Positions 21,151 through 32,310 of a DNA stretch of 64,000 nucleotides are shown piece after piece; position 1 is the stretch's first letter, and every line of letters starts with the position of its first letter. Below the pieces are notes generated by a model. That model was not told the origin of the DNA. It was given only the letters and a program-made list of their open reading frames with translations, and made no database searches. This stretch comes from Zhengitettix transpicula (lineage: Eukaryota; Arthropoda; Insecta; Orthoptera; Tetrigidae): contig CM073593.1 in the NCBI GenBank assembly GCA_037074705.1, forward strand, positions 19,681,001 through 19,745,000. The letters are read 5' to 3'. The position numbers and the translations under genes are program-made.

Positions 21151-23044
21151 TACGGAATCCCAAAACTCTTGTAAATTTTATTATTCTTTACACGTGGAGG
21201 AAGAATATTGTGTAACATCCCGCCTGCCATCATGTAACACTCCACCACTGTGAACATGTAACATTCCAGCAGTTGGAAATGGGAAGTCCAGATAGATCGT
21301 TCACCAACCGAGCTATACCTCCGTTAGCTCACCTGGCTACCGATCTAGAGGATAAAGGAAGAATTAAGAACAGGAAATAGGAAAGTCGGTAACGTGAGGG
21401 TTCGGGTTCAACTAATTGAACCTAGGCGTAGTGGTTGGTGTGTCGCTGCACTTCAGTCAAATAGGAGTTGATGAAGAATAAATAGATTTAATAGTTAGAA
21501 ATAAAATAAAGTAAGACAAACTGGCGGATAGCACCAGGAGCCACCGACCCGTCTGGAGGTTGGATCACGACTGTCGTTCCCAAGAAGCTCTGAACAATTC
21601 GAAGACTCCTTTCCCCCTCCCTGATGATTTTAAGTCTACAATGAGAAGAACTCTTACAGGGTGGAAGATTTCTGCTGCCGTGAGCATGTCTGCATAAGGT
21701 ACTTAAAATGCTCACGTCTAGACGCAGCGTCATCACAGCTGCCTAAGTGGAAGGGGTGAAGATTTATGTTGTTGTTGTGCGTATCGTTACTCACTATATC
21801 TAAAGTGATGTCTTTAACTGCATCAGCGTTCTTGCAGCTGCGCCCTCTTAGGTCCGCTATGCTGAAGAGACGTTATGATAAGAGGGCACGTGTAGACTAT
21901 TATATTACAATTGTATAAAACAATGAATGGCGAATACTTCTCTAGTAGAGAATGTAAGTATAGTGCAAGAGCACGTTACACGGATAAATTAATAGTAATT
22001 TAAGTTTCACAAAAAAATAATCGACTAAAGATCAGCGGTTTTAAGAATAATTTTACATTAAATTTCAATACTTCACAATCATAAATGAGAAATGGTAAAC
22101 GTGGAACTAATTTATATTCAATAAAAAAACACGTCAAATTATATAAAATTTACATAAATTGTTACATATCAAGTACAACTTAATATTTTAAAAACAAAAT
22201 ATTTTACATAAATTGCTACATATCAAGTACAACTTAATATTTTAAAAACAAAATATTTTACATTATCATACCACAAATATTCTTTACTTACAGATAAATA
22301 AAATATTTTACAATTTTTTTTAAATAATTGGGTCAAATACTGTTATATATTGTATAATTTGAGCCATTTTACAAATTTATTTAAACTGCTAATAAAAATT
22401 TTTGAGGTCTCGTTAAGTCATTTTATGAATCATAAAGTTTCAATATAGATGAAGGCATTTAGAATGCACTTAAAAGGATAATCTGAATAAACCATTACAT
22501 TTAAATCCTGAATATAAAATTAAAAATTTAATCTAACAATAAAGAATAAATTGTTATGAAAAGTCGACGTGTGTAATTCATTGAGAATATATCAAGTTGT
22601 TATATAGTCCCGTTATAGTAAAACGTAAAGTTAGAGAAAGTTTCGTTACAAACTAAATTAAATAAAAAAGTTCGGAAATTCATCAAGTAATCTAAGTAAT
22701 ATTAATATATAAATAAATTCCCAATAATCAGCCAATGTCCCTAGGAACTAAAATTCCGCAGACGAGGTTTGTACTTTTAAAAAGCACCAGAAAAGTATCT
22801 ACTAGAAATTCTCTGTAGCCTTTTCAAGCACTATTCACCTACGCATCTTAGCGGCGAAAATAATGTACTAGAAGGCCAGGAATCTCCAATCTTTCTACTT
22901 AATTCGTTAGAGTTGGTCCATGCTCTGGCAAATCTATTATGGGATAAATTGAAACTAAGTCATTTGGAATTTGGAGATGAAAATGACATTTAGAGCCCCA
23001 CGATTTCACTAGAAGTTCCAATAATAATTTAAATTGTTAAATGC
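21151..23044. other. No gene recognised; one tandem duplication
   Basis: The stretch is AT-rich from 21900 onwards. At 22151-22258 a 54-bp unit (TACATAAATTGTTACATATC start) is tandemly duplicated nearly perfectly. A weak tRNA-like phrase at 21335-21410 was considered and not called. Confidence 0.5.
22151..22258 (+). repeat. 54-bp tandem duplication
   Basis: Two units start at 22151 and 22205 and differ at about one position. Confidence 0.9.
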
Positions 23045-24760
23045 ATAGTACAGCTCATCTCTTTATACATAAAAATGAATGTCTGTCTGTGTGTCCTCAA
23101 TACGCTCCAAAACCATTCATCCGATTGCGATGATCTTTGGTAAGTTGTGCGCATCCTCGCGAAGGTTTCTGTGGGGTTTTAGAAGCGTTAGGCAACTTCA
23201 AAGGGGTGAAAAGTTAAAACATTTCATAATATGTCATATTAGCGTTGATTAATTCACTATGAATATAATGTGGATGTACACCAGCTCTTTGTGGACTTCA
23301 AACAAGTTTATGATAGCGTGAAGAGGAAACAACTGTATCGGACTTTGATGGACATGGAGTGTCCATATAAATTGATAAGACTTATAAAAATGTCAAGTGT
23401 AAGTGGAAGGAAAACTTACCAAGGCGATTGAAGTCAACCAAGACCTACGACTGGGAGATGTATTGTCCACACTACTTTTCAACATAGCACTGGAAAGAGT
23501 GATGAGAAAAAAGGAAATCAATAATCCAGGATCTGTTCACCCGTATGAATCAGAATCATCTGGCATAGGCGGATGATGTATGCTTGCTGTCCAGGGAACT
23601 GAAAGAGCTAGAGGAAGGGCTGGAAAATGAGGCAGAATAATTAGGGCTGAGAGTAAATAATACCAAAACGAAATATCTCTTTTCTTCAAGGAGAAACAGT
23701 GCTATGGAAAACAAAGTCATCAAGCCAAATGGAGTTAACTATGAGAACTACGGGAATTTTATGTACTTGGGAGTATTGGTAACGAAGGATAACAGTATAA
23801 ATGAAGAAATAAAAGCAAGGAAAGAAATAAAAGCAGGAAATAGAGATTACTGGGCCCTAATTAAGACTCTCAAGACACGTAGTCTGAACAGAAAACTGAA
23901 AGTGACTGTTTATAGAATAATGATAAGACCGGTGGTCATATATGGCTCGGAAACATGGACAATGACCGCGGCTGAAGAGTGTTTGAGAAGATGAGAAAGG
24001 AAAATATTAAGAAGGATTTTTGGAGCGGTAAACGAAGCAGGGAAATGGAGAATACGAAGAAACAGGGAACTGGAGGAACAGTACGGGTATGCAGACATTG
24101 TATTGGAAATAAAGGGGAACAGACTAAGATGGTTGGGCCATGTAGAGCGAATATCCGAAGACAGGGTTGTCAAAAAGATCTACAAAGGAAATCCAGGTGG
24201 CTGAAGGGACAAAGGGAGACCACGTAAACGATGGTTAGACGATGTGGAGGACGACTTACGAAAGATGGGTGTTAGAAAATTGGGGAAACGAGCAGAGGAC
24301 CGGCAAGATTGGGTTGTGATCGTTAGAGAGGCCAAGGACTGTATCGCCAAGGAGAGTAGATTTACTTTTCCGTGTCTATGTGATTAATAGTTTCTATCCA
24401 GATATATTTATTCTATAATTTCAACCCCTTAAAACACTAATAAGGGAGGAAGTGAAGGGGCGTTACATAAAAATAACGTGAAACAACCGAGAAGGTGTCA
24501 AATCCAGGGTTATAGAAATCAACTAGATTACTTTGACATTCGCTATGTCAGTTAAGTTGTAGTTCAGCGTCTACGTGTGAGGATGGGGGAGGATGTGGGA
24601 GAAAAGCCGTTACAGAAAAGTAATGAGAAAACAATGGAGACTGTGTGTAGAATCTGGGGTTGTGGAAATCACTGACTTTAGTTCTGACATTTACCATACT
24701 CGTTAAGATGTAGTAAAGGGTTTCAATTGTATTTCAAAAATGGCCGGCAAAGTTGAAAAA
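23045..24760 (+). mobile_element. Helitron-like repeat split by a LINE insertion
   Basis: The left arm (23045-23225) reads ATGAATGTCTGTCTGTGTG and CATTCATCCGATTGCGATGA. The right arm (24370-24760) reads TTTCTATCCAGATATAT, GGCGTTACATAAAAATAAC and CCAGGGTTATAGAAATCAA. Both arms are present in one continuous piece, inverted, at 55235-55715, which shows that the LINE fragment between them (23255-24360) was inserted later. No Rep/helicase frame is present, so it would be non-autonomous; the superfamily is a guess from the typical start phrase. Confidence 0.55.
23255..24360 (+). pseudogene. LINE reverse transcriptase fragment
   Basis: Ordered blocks of a non-LTR reverse transcriptase are visible in shifting frames: LFVDFKQVYDSVKRKQLYR (motif A region), then LA-stop-ADDVCLL (the active-site ADD with a nonsense codon just before it), NFMYLGVLVTKDNSINEEIK, RIMIRPVVIYGSETWTMTA, RRIFGAVNEAGKWR, RLRWLGHVERISEDRVVKKI and GRPRKRWLDDVEDDLRKMGV. 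The clade is probably the same broad group as 18150-19427. Multiple stops make it a pseudogene. Confidence 0.82.
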
Positions 24761-27611
24761 AAAAGGTTTTCTGAAGGTATCGTCTAGTTTATCGTTTAAT
24801 TGTTTTTGAGATCGGTTAAATTTAGTTATGAGTTACTGAAATAATCTAATACTGACAATTTATTTTTACTCATAGTTGTGTGTCTCTTACTGTGATGTGA
24901 TTTATTCTTGAATTTCCATGTTTATAAAATGAATATTATGTAATAATCTCTATATTAATTTTAGTAAACCAAAAACAAACTATTGGAAGTTATTTAAAAA
25001 ATAACAGGGATTCACTTTCTTTTTGTAAAAAAATTTTTATTTGACGCCATAAAAATAATTTAATTATTATATGAAAAATAAATGTTTTACCTGCTTCTAA
25101 CAAGGAGAAAAATATATATCTCTTTCTCTACAGGGTATTATGAAGCTGTTTTTTTTATGAAAAATAGAAATCAGAGCCGGATACCGCAATGATTTAAATA
25201 ATTGAAGTTTTAAATGGTTCAAATTCGTCTCATTGTCTTACAGTCCAACATCTCAGAGCACTCAAAAGCATCCAAGACGATCCACACGCAGCTCGCAAGC
25301 GACAAAGATGTTCTCTCCTATCCATGTTTTTATTACTTTTAAAAAAAACCTTTATGATTCCTTGCAAAATGTATCCAGAGATCACATTTTTCCTGTAACT
25401 TACAAAATTATTAAACATAATAAATAATTAAATTTATATTCCAATAATATAATTCGTGTTGATTACAATTATAATGAAGAACTTCTTCGTTATTTATTCT
25501 ATCTAATATTATGGCCAAGACAGTAATTTACATATTATTTATTTTAAAATATTAAGTAAATTTGAATTTTATTTTCTAAAAATTTATGATTCTTATATTA
25601 AATTGAACATTGATATGTTGATATTTGATTATATAATATTTTATTCGAGTAAATATATTTATTACTCTCAAAATAATAACGTCGTTATTTTCATTTGCCT
25701 TTTACTGCAAGTATCACGTATAGCTTGGTCATTTAAATCCTTTCTTGTTGAGACTCCATGTCAATGTTCATATTTTTTAACGTATCCTTTATTTTTATTG
25801 TTAATATTATATAAGTTGTAACAGTACACGAGCAAAGTCAATATGAAACAACGGCCAGCGTCTTAATTAATTGAATAATGATTATTATCAGATGTTATAT
25901 TTATTGGACGTTATTGTATGTGTGTTGAAGTTAACCAAATTGATACAAGCCACTTTTACAGATAATCCACGTTATGAATGGATATTAAGCATCAATGCAA
26001 TTAACACTAATTGGAGGCGCAGACCTCATAACGGAATAGAATAGAACTCAATTATCTAACGAATATGGAGGTTACTTGACGAGAAATTTCCCACTGTGAT
26101 CAGACGTGATCCGTCGTTATCGTGCATTTTACCGAAAGGTATGTAGCCTAACGTAATCAATTATATTCACAAAATTTCTTTTTTATTGATATATAAAACT
26201 TTTATTCATAAAAAACGTTACAAAGAACATGTATCTTTTAACAGAGAAATGTATCAACTGTGGGTTCATATAAATTTTCTGATACGTTTAACCACATATA
26301 AACGGAAAATATGGTTCTGTAATTTAACAATTATACTTATGTAACTTCTCTAAATATTTTAAAAATTAGTCAGAATTTTATTATGAAAAATTTAAAACAT
26401 TATAATTATTATTATATATCCCTAATTGTTTGTGATCCCTTCAGGTGTAAATGAACGATAAATTGCTAATAATTAATTACATGAGAATCAGATAAACATA
26501 AATTTCTAAGATTTGGACAAACATTGCGGTCGTATTTTATTTATTACTTAATTTAATTTAAACTAGTGTCACGCGAAAGTTAATTCCTTAAAATATTTAA
26601 AAATAGTTACTTCTATTCCCACGTATTCTAGAAGAATACATAGACTGCCCCCGTCCCTCACAAGTAATTTAATTCTACAAAAGTGCAGTCCTAGAAACAG
26701 ACTGATAACGTGAATAAATAAAAAATAGATCTAATTTAGAAATTAATTTTTGAAAAATATAATTTATTAAATGAAAAAACTATTAATAAATTAAATATGG
26801 CAGAATACATTAGAAAAAGAATAAAAATTGAAAACAATAGGCAATAAACATACGTTTAATCAAACGGAAACATGGTGAAAACATTCAAATCTCATCGTTA
26901 CTACTTAAACACATTCATTACATATATAAATAATGTTGACTGCCAACCACCAAGGGCCGAACTTTAATGACGTGAACAATGAAATAAAGTATTTATTAAT
27001 ATATTGTTAATTGTCTAATGATTTGATTAATTTTATATATGACTTAATGGCCAACATTGTTTTTATGTTTGTATTAAAGGTCAGATATTTTTTATAATTT
27101 ATGTTCTAATTTAGTTATGTTTTCTTATGATTTATTCATCAAAAGTGTCCCACTGGATATAAATTATGGTCTGGCTGTGTGTGAACGCTGAAAGCTCTTT
27201 CCGCACAATCTTGGTCTTTTGTCGGGGATACTGCTTTTCTTTTTCCCCATATACTTCCATTTCTACATATGATGAAAGACCATTGCCAGAGAAAGTCATA
27301 ATGTATGTATGTATATTAATAGCTGCGATTCAGATCATTCCCGATGACAGATTAAAACAAATACATAAACAAAAGTATAACAATAAATAAAAAACAATTT
27401 AAAAAAACGGATAGGAGAAGAAAAAATAAAAGTCTTAGAAATTTGTCCTAAAAATTAGTCCACACTTTCAATCCTTCACACTTTCAATTCTTCACTAAAG
27501 AAAAACATTGACGTAAATTTATATTAAGAGGGAAAATCATAATAAATATACACTTCACTTCACTAATTTATTTAGATTATTCTTAAACCTAATTATTGAA
27601 AGATTCTCATC
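24761..27611. other. Long AT-rich stretch without a recognisable gene
   Basis: No reading frame with recognisable motifs was seen. A good acceptor-like sequence (GTCTTACAG) at 25235-25243 is followed by about 70 bp of less AT-rich sequence, but its translation in all frames is unfamiliar and no donor or partner exon was found. Confidence 0.4.
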
Positions 27612-27800
27612 AAACAGGTAAATTGTTCCAATCGCCTATCGACTTGTTTAGGAATGGGAATTTCCCTACGTATGTTTTTTGCGGTCTTGTTTTGATTTTA
27701 AATTTGTGATCACCTCTGCCAATGTAATTTGGTTTTTCGATCTTATCCTGTATGTCTTTCCACGCTTTGTTACCCGCTACATCTAGTATTCCGTCGTATT
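27612..27800 (-). pseudogene. LINE ORF2 C-terminal fragment
   Basis: The minus strand reads YDGILDVAGNKAWKDIQDKI, then IGRGDHKFKIKTRPQKTYVG and KFPFLNKSIGDWNNLPV in one frame. The GDHKxKI ... GKFxFxNxxIxDWNxLP pattern is the usual extreme C-terminus of many insect and marine LINE reverse transcriptases. No further domain is recognisable on either side. Confidence 0.6.
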
Positions 27801-27959
27801 ACAATTTGGATGATTAAATCATTGGGGCATCGATTAGTTATGAACTCTAAAAACCTAATTCAAAACTGTAATTTTTATTCTCGACGCAGCCGAAGCCACC
27901 AGTTCGTCTTGGTACGATACATTACCAGAAATACGAAAACATGTAAGAATTTATAGCAA

Positions 27960-28463
27960 AAATAGTAGGAAAGTTTTGTAGAAGGGAGGTTCGGCGTCAT
28001 GATTGCATGACGCTACCAGAATAGGCGGAACGGTGAATCGGATCATCCCATTAGACATAAAGTTTTGTTGAAAGACGATTTAGAGTTTGAGGATACAAGA
28101 AAGAGAAGTCAGGTTGACAAACCATGACGAGTCCACAGATCAGACTGATTTGAAACGAGCATGTACAGACGCGCGGAATTTCTCTCTCCCCTCCGAAAGT
28201 CGCGACCGAATCCAAGAATGCAGTTACAGAAATTTATGGCACTAAGATTGAAAAGGTTCAGAGTGTGGCGTTCCTCAGTCATCCCCACGCTGAGCCAAGT
28301 CCAATTCTTAGCTTGCAGTCCGAGAACATCGAACTGCATCACATCGACAAATTCTTGGATCAGACATCCGGCGAGAAACACTTATGCTAGCTGTTAATTG
28401 CTTGCGGTTTGTAACGCGCAGATGAAATATTGAATAAATGAAGACAAAATGGTAATAATATAT
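27960..28463. other. No gene recognised
   Basis: The stretch is more GC-balanced than its surroundings around 28110-28390, with overlapping 78-90 residue frames on both strands, neither of which is recognisable. It ends at the left target duplication of the next retroposon. Confidence 0.35.
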
Positions 28464-28475
28464 TACAGTTTTAAT

Positions 28476-28949
28476 TGGTGAGATACGAAGGGGGTACCTT
28501 TGGGTGCCTTTTCCTCTCCGTTTTTGAACTAAGGTTCCCACAAGCCGAGGCACCTCGGCCTGTTTTTGATAGGGGTCGCAGGCCTTGGGCATACGGTAAG
28601 AGTTGTTCGCTATTCCCATTGGAATAGTCGGCCAGCTGCCTCCTAAACTGGTCGAGGTACGGAGAAGGGAATGCTGCGTCCCCACAGCAAACTCCTCTCC
28701 CGCTATCGGAAGGGCGTGGGACAAGTACCCAATGCCCGACCTACCCGATGCGGGTTTTTCTAGGGTTTTCCCTGCATTTCTTTCGGCGAATGCCGGGTAG
28801 GATCCTTAAACCATAGCCCGGGGGCCCTAGTAACCCTTGGCTACCTTCCTCTACCCTTCTGCATCCCCCCTTTCTAATCCCTTCCTATGCTATTAAAGGG
28901 GAGTTGCCCAATGTGGATCACCCTCATGTAGCCTGTTGCCCTAAAAAAA
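28476..28949 (+). mobile_element. Poly(A)-type ~480-bp retroposon, copy e, with 12-bp target duplication
   Basis: This is the best preserved copy. It ends in CCTGTTGCCCT plus seven A, and is flanked by a perfect 12-bp direct repeat TACAGTTTTAAT at 28464-28475 and 28950-28961. A variable-length target duplication with an A-tail identifies the family as a retroposon mobilised by LINE machinery. Compared with copy h (58648-59175) it lacks the outermost 5' bases, so it is slightly 5'-truncated. Confidence 0.9.
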
Positions 28950-29073
28950 TACAGTTTTAATCTCATAAATGATATTCTACTTTAAAACATTTGACTAACG
29001 ATATTTCTACTTTCCAGCTGAGGAACTCGATGTTTTTATTCTTGGTATAAGAGTGTGCAATTTTGATGACAGG

Positions 29074-30297
29074 ATGGAGAACGCAGGTTTATCGCAGCAC
29101 GTGAGCAACATGCTTTTGGCAGCGACGCCCTTCCTGCGACTGTGCAAGGTTTTCGGCCTGTCGCCCATGACTGCGGACCACGAAGGTCGCCTCCGGAGGA
29201 CTGCGAAGGACAGCGCGTACTCGTGGCTGCTGGTCCTGCTGCAGCTGCTGTCCTTGCTGTTCTGCCTGTACTACACCCACGAAGCCACTCACGGCAGCTC
29301 CCTCGTCCACTTCTACCTGGTCCTCGTGTCCAACTCCATGCTGTCCGCCGTCGCTCTCCTCGTCATTGTCCACAGCCTCGCCACCAGCTGCGACATCTAC
29401 GACCAAATCCTGCGTACTCTCGCACTGTGCGACAGCGAACTCTTCCCCGACGCAGGTCCGCTCTATCGTCGAATGAGAAGATTTTTCATTACCGAAATTA
29501 CTTTGTACTTGTCTTTTCTGACGACATCGTATTGTTATTGGATCTTATGCATTTATCAGAACATTTTACTGACAATATTCTCAATTCTTCAGTTCCTTCA
29601 AGTGATAACATTATTTTTTGCCGCGTTAAAATTCATGAATCTTGTTGTGGCTGTAAGGGAGCGGCTAATTCGTTTGAATGAGATTTTGGTCACTAAGAAC
29701 TTTACCGATAATTCGTGTCTGTTCCATACGATCCCTTTGGTCTGGGGTACGGAACTGATGCAGAACATCGTCAATAAAAAATGCGAACTGAAGAGCATCT
29801 TTGAGCCGGGTGCAAACAAAGTATCGGTACGGAGCTTGAGAAAAGTGTACAACAGCCTGTGTGACGTGACGGATCTTATCATGATCACTAGCAGGTTCAT
29901 GATCATGGCCATGCTCCTGTTGCTACTGATGGTGGTAATCTGTGTGATCAACACAATCACCGGCGTGGAAATCCAGGAGGACGCCAGGATGGGCCGTGAC
30001 TCCTACACAGGTGCCATCTGCATCCTGATGGACCTCCTTTCTCTAGTGATCTTGAATGTGCCGCCGCAGTTGGTGGCCCACGAAGGCGCCAAACTCCCGA
30101 AAACGATTGCGACGCTGTTGTTGAGTGAAGACCTGGGTGCCGCGACCAGACTTGACTTACAGGAATTTCTGCAGCAACTGACGGCAAGGAAGATAGAGTT
30201 TTCCGTTTATGGAGTCTTCAATATGGATATAAAGATGTGCGCTAGTTTCTTCGCAACTTTAACAACTTACACCGTAGTCGTTTTAACTTTCAAGTAA
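29074..30297 (+). CDS. Gustatory receptor (insect 7tm_7 family)
   Basis: A 407-residue predicted taste receptor. Hydrophobic stretches lie at about residues 48-68, 77-103, 137-160, 162-194, 274-296, 312-334 and 384-406. The N-terminal LCKVFGLSP block and the C-terminal FSVYGVFNMDIKM and TTYTVVVLTF blocks match the other two receptors here; the last corresponds to the family TYhhhhhQF with Q replaced by T. The start is the first ATG (29074); the frame is open back to a stop at 28996-28998, and an acceptor-like TTTCCAG at 29011-29017 leaves room for a short upstream exon. There are no internal introns, stops or frameshifts. The GC-rich coding sequence contrasts with the AT-rich flanks, which supports it as a functional gene. 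Confidence 0.88.
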   Translation: MENAGLSQHVSNMLLAATPFLRLCKVFGLSPMTADHEGRLRRTAKDSAYSWLLVLLQLLSLLFCLYYTHEATHGSSLVHFYLVLVSNSMLSAVALLVIVHSLATSCDIYDQILRTLALCDSELFPDAGPLYRRMRRFFITEITLYLSFLTTSYCYWILCIYQNILLTIFSILQFLQVITLFFAALKFMNLVVAVRERLIRLNEILVTKNFTDNSCLFHTIPLVWGTELMQNIVNKKCELKSIFEPGANKVSVRSLRKVYNSLCDVTDLIMITSRFMIMAMLLLLLMVVICVINTITGVEIQEDARMGRDSYTGAICILMDLLSLVILNVPPQLVAHEGAKLPKTIATLLLSEDLGAATRLDLQEFLQQLTARKIEFSVYGVFNMDIKMCASFFATLTTYTVVVLTFK

Positions 30298-31811
30298 TGA
30301 AACTCACTACAGATTAATGATATTAGTAAAAAAAGTTTAATTGAAATTTATTATCTGGACTGGTTGTTCAACAGCCAAAGATCCAAACAATTATATTGCT
30401 CCAAAATATTCACACAGGAAGTATTACTACTTTCGGCGGTCGATCTTGTTTCACATTATCGGATATATGATGTCATTTACCAATTTGTTTCGAATACTTT
30501 TTTAAGAAACTGAAAAATGTTTATTTCCGCAACCTCTCTTCATCGGTAAGACGCGTGTCATCAACGTCACAGTGTGCCTTCCGCCCATAATATATCTCCT
30601 AATATGTATTTGCTTTTATTATTGCAATACTTTTTATTGAACTTTTTGTAACACTATACTCCGTTTGTGGATTTTTAACTTTTATTAAAGCTATTTGATG
30701 TGCTTGGATGTTATAATTCAGTATTTACCACTTCACTTCATCATTCCTTTATAATATAGAATATCTGGTTCCAATCAAATCCTTTCTTCCAGTTCACTTA
30801 ACTCGTACTTGTCTACAATAGTCACCCAGGACGTTGTTACCATGCATCTTGAATAATGAAAAATAAGTTAATGAGCATTAAAGTCAGTTATTAAATACCT
30901 ATGAGTGAAATGCAAATATTTAATATTATATTCATATTGTGTTCAACCATCTGCCATTTTTCGCTTATCCAAAAGATGTAAAGCGAACTGTTTTCCATTT
31001 GGAACTCTGGCTCAATCAATCTGATTTATGTTTTTCTTATTAATTTCAAAAATAATTATTTTGCTCGTTACCTTTTCATCCTTTTGAAAAAGTAGGTAAT
31101 AGTCAGTTGTAAAAATAAACTGTTCCATTCGGCAAGTTACTCGTAGTTTTACAAAAAAAAATTCGACTAAGAGACTTTTATGATCGTATTCCTTAATTAA
31201 GGACATAAATTATAAATTCATATGCTTTGATATATAAGATATTATGCTTAACATATACGACATTACTTGACAAATGTAAAAATTACTATGGACAAACAAG
31301 AAAACATTTAAAAACATCGAAATCTTAAAAAAATTAATACAAAATAACACAACGATTCGTTCCTTCATTTGTAACGTCTCGAAGTGTAGCCAAATATAAA
31401 AATATTAACGAATATATTTTTTTTCCGTTTGTGTGAACCACACACTTTTGGAAGATAATCTTCAAAATATTACTATTTATTGAAATTACATAATATTAGG
31501 TAGAAAATTGTATGATTCAATATTTTGTTGTACTACTTCACCTGCATAAAACACGGAAAAAAAGGAACGAAACGTTGTATTGTTTTGTATTAAATTGTTT
31601 CTGACATGTCGGACGTTTTTTTATTGATTTAACTGATAGCTTATTGTGAATATCTTTTATCTAATGTTAAAAACAGCAATTGAAACGCAAATATCTCTTT
31701 CTACACAAAGACTTTTAATAATATTGAAATCCTTGCATCCCGTATCAAGAGATTTATTATTGGCAATGCGACAGTTGGCATATGGGATGAAGAGTTATCT
31801 TCTGGTGCTTG
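30298..31811. other. 3' flank of the receptor, no gene recognised
   Basis: AT-rich. A hammerhead-like remnant is at 31543-31585; otherwise nothing was supportable. Confidence 0.4.
31543..31590 (+). ncRNA. hammerhead-like remnant
   Basis: CACCTGCATAAAACACGG is followed after an A-rich stretch by ACGAAACGTTGTATTG. The ends match the CACCTGAAGA...GAAACGTTGTG pattern found elsewhere, but the first box and the stem are lost. Confidence 0.25.
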
Positions 31812-32095
31812 GAAACAGTCGGCCAGCTACCGCCTAAACTGGTCCATGGAATGCTGCGTCCCTTCAACAAACCCCTGTCAAATACCCGGATGGGCGTGAG
31901 ACAAGTACTTATAGACCTGTCTACCTGATACACGTCTTCTATGGTTTTTCCTGCAACAATTTTAAAGAGAATGTCAAAACTAGGATCGTTATACTACAGC
32001 CTGGGTGACTTAACCCTTGTTAATCCTTGCCCTCCCTTCCGTATCCCCCTTTCAAATCCCATACTATGCTATTAAAAGAGAGAGGCTTCCGCGTG
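31812..32095 (+). mobile_element. Poly(A)-type retroposon, copy f (old)
   Basis: Starts ACAGTCGGCCAGCTACCGCC and runs to TATGCTATTAAAAGAGAG with many substitutions and small deletions compared with the other copies. The A-tail is no longer recognisable. Confidence 0.75.
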
Positions 32096-32310
32096 TATGA
32101 TAAAATAGCTTAAGATCGAATCATGGACAGGGAAAATAATTTTATATTGAAGTTATAGAGGTGTGGATCTGCCTCAATGTCTCCCTATTAATATCTCTGC
32201 CTATTAGTCTTCGTCTAATGAATTTTACAAATTATACAAAATTTTCAGGAGGGCACACCCTAAATTTAAACGAACAGATGTTTGAAAATTGTAGTGGCCT
32301 TATCGTAGAT

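Noticed and set aside
21335..21410. tRNA-derived SINE suggested by TTAGCTCACCTGGCTA and GGTTCGGGTTCAA
   Set aside because: B box is poor, spacing is unusual and no target duplication was found.
25233..25430. Possible exon after a good acceptor site GTCTTACAG
   Set aside because: No donor, no partner exon and no familiar translation in any frame.
28109..28397. Overlapping 78-90 residue frames on both strands
   Set aside because: Neither translation is recognisable; both being open is explained by composition.
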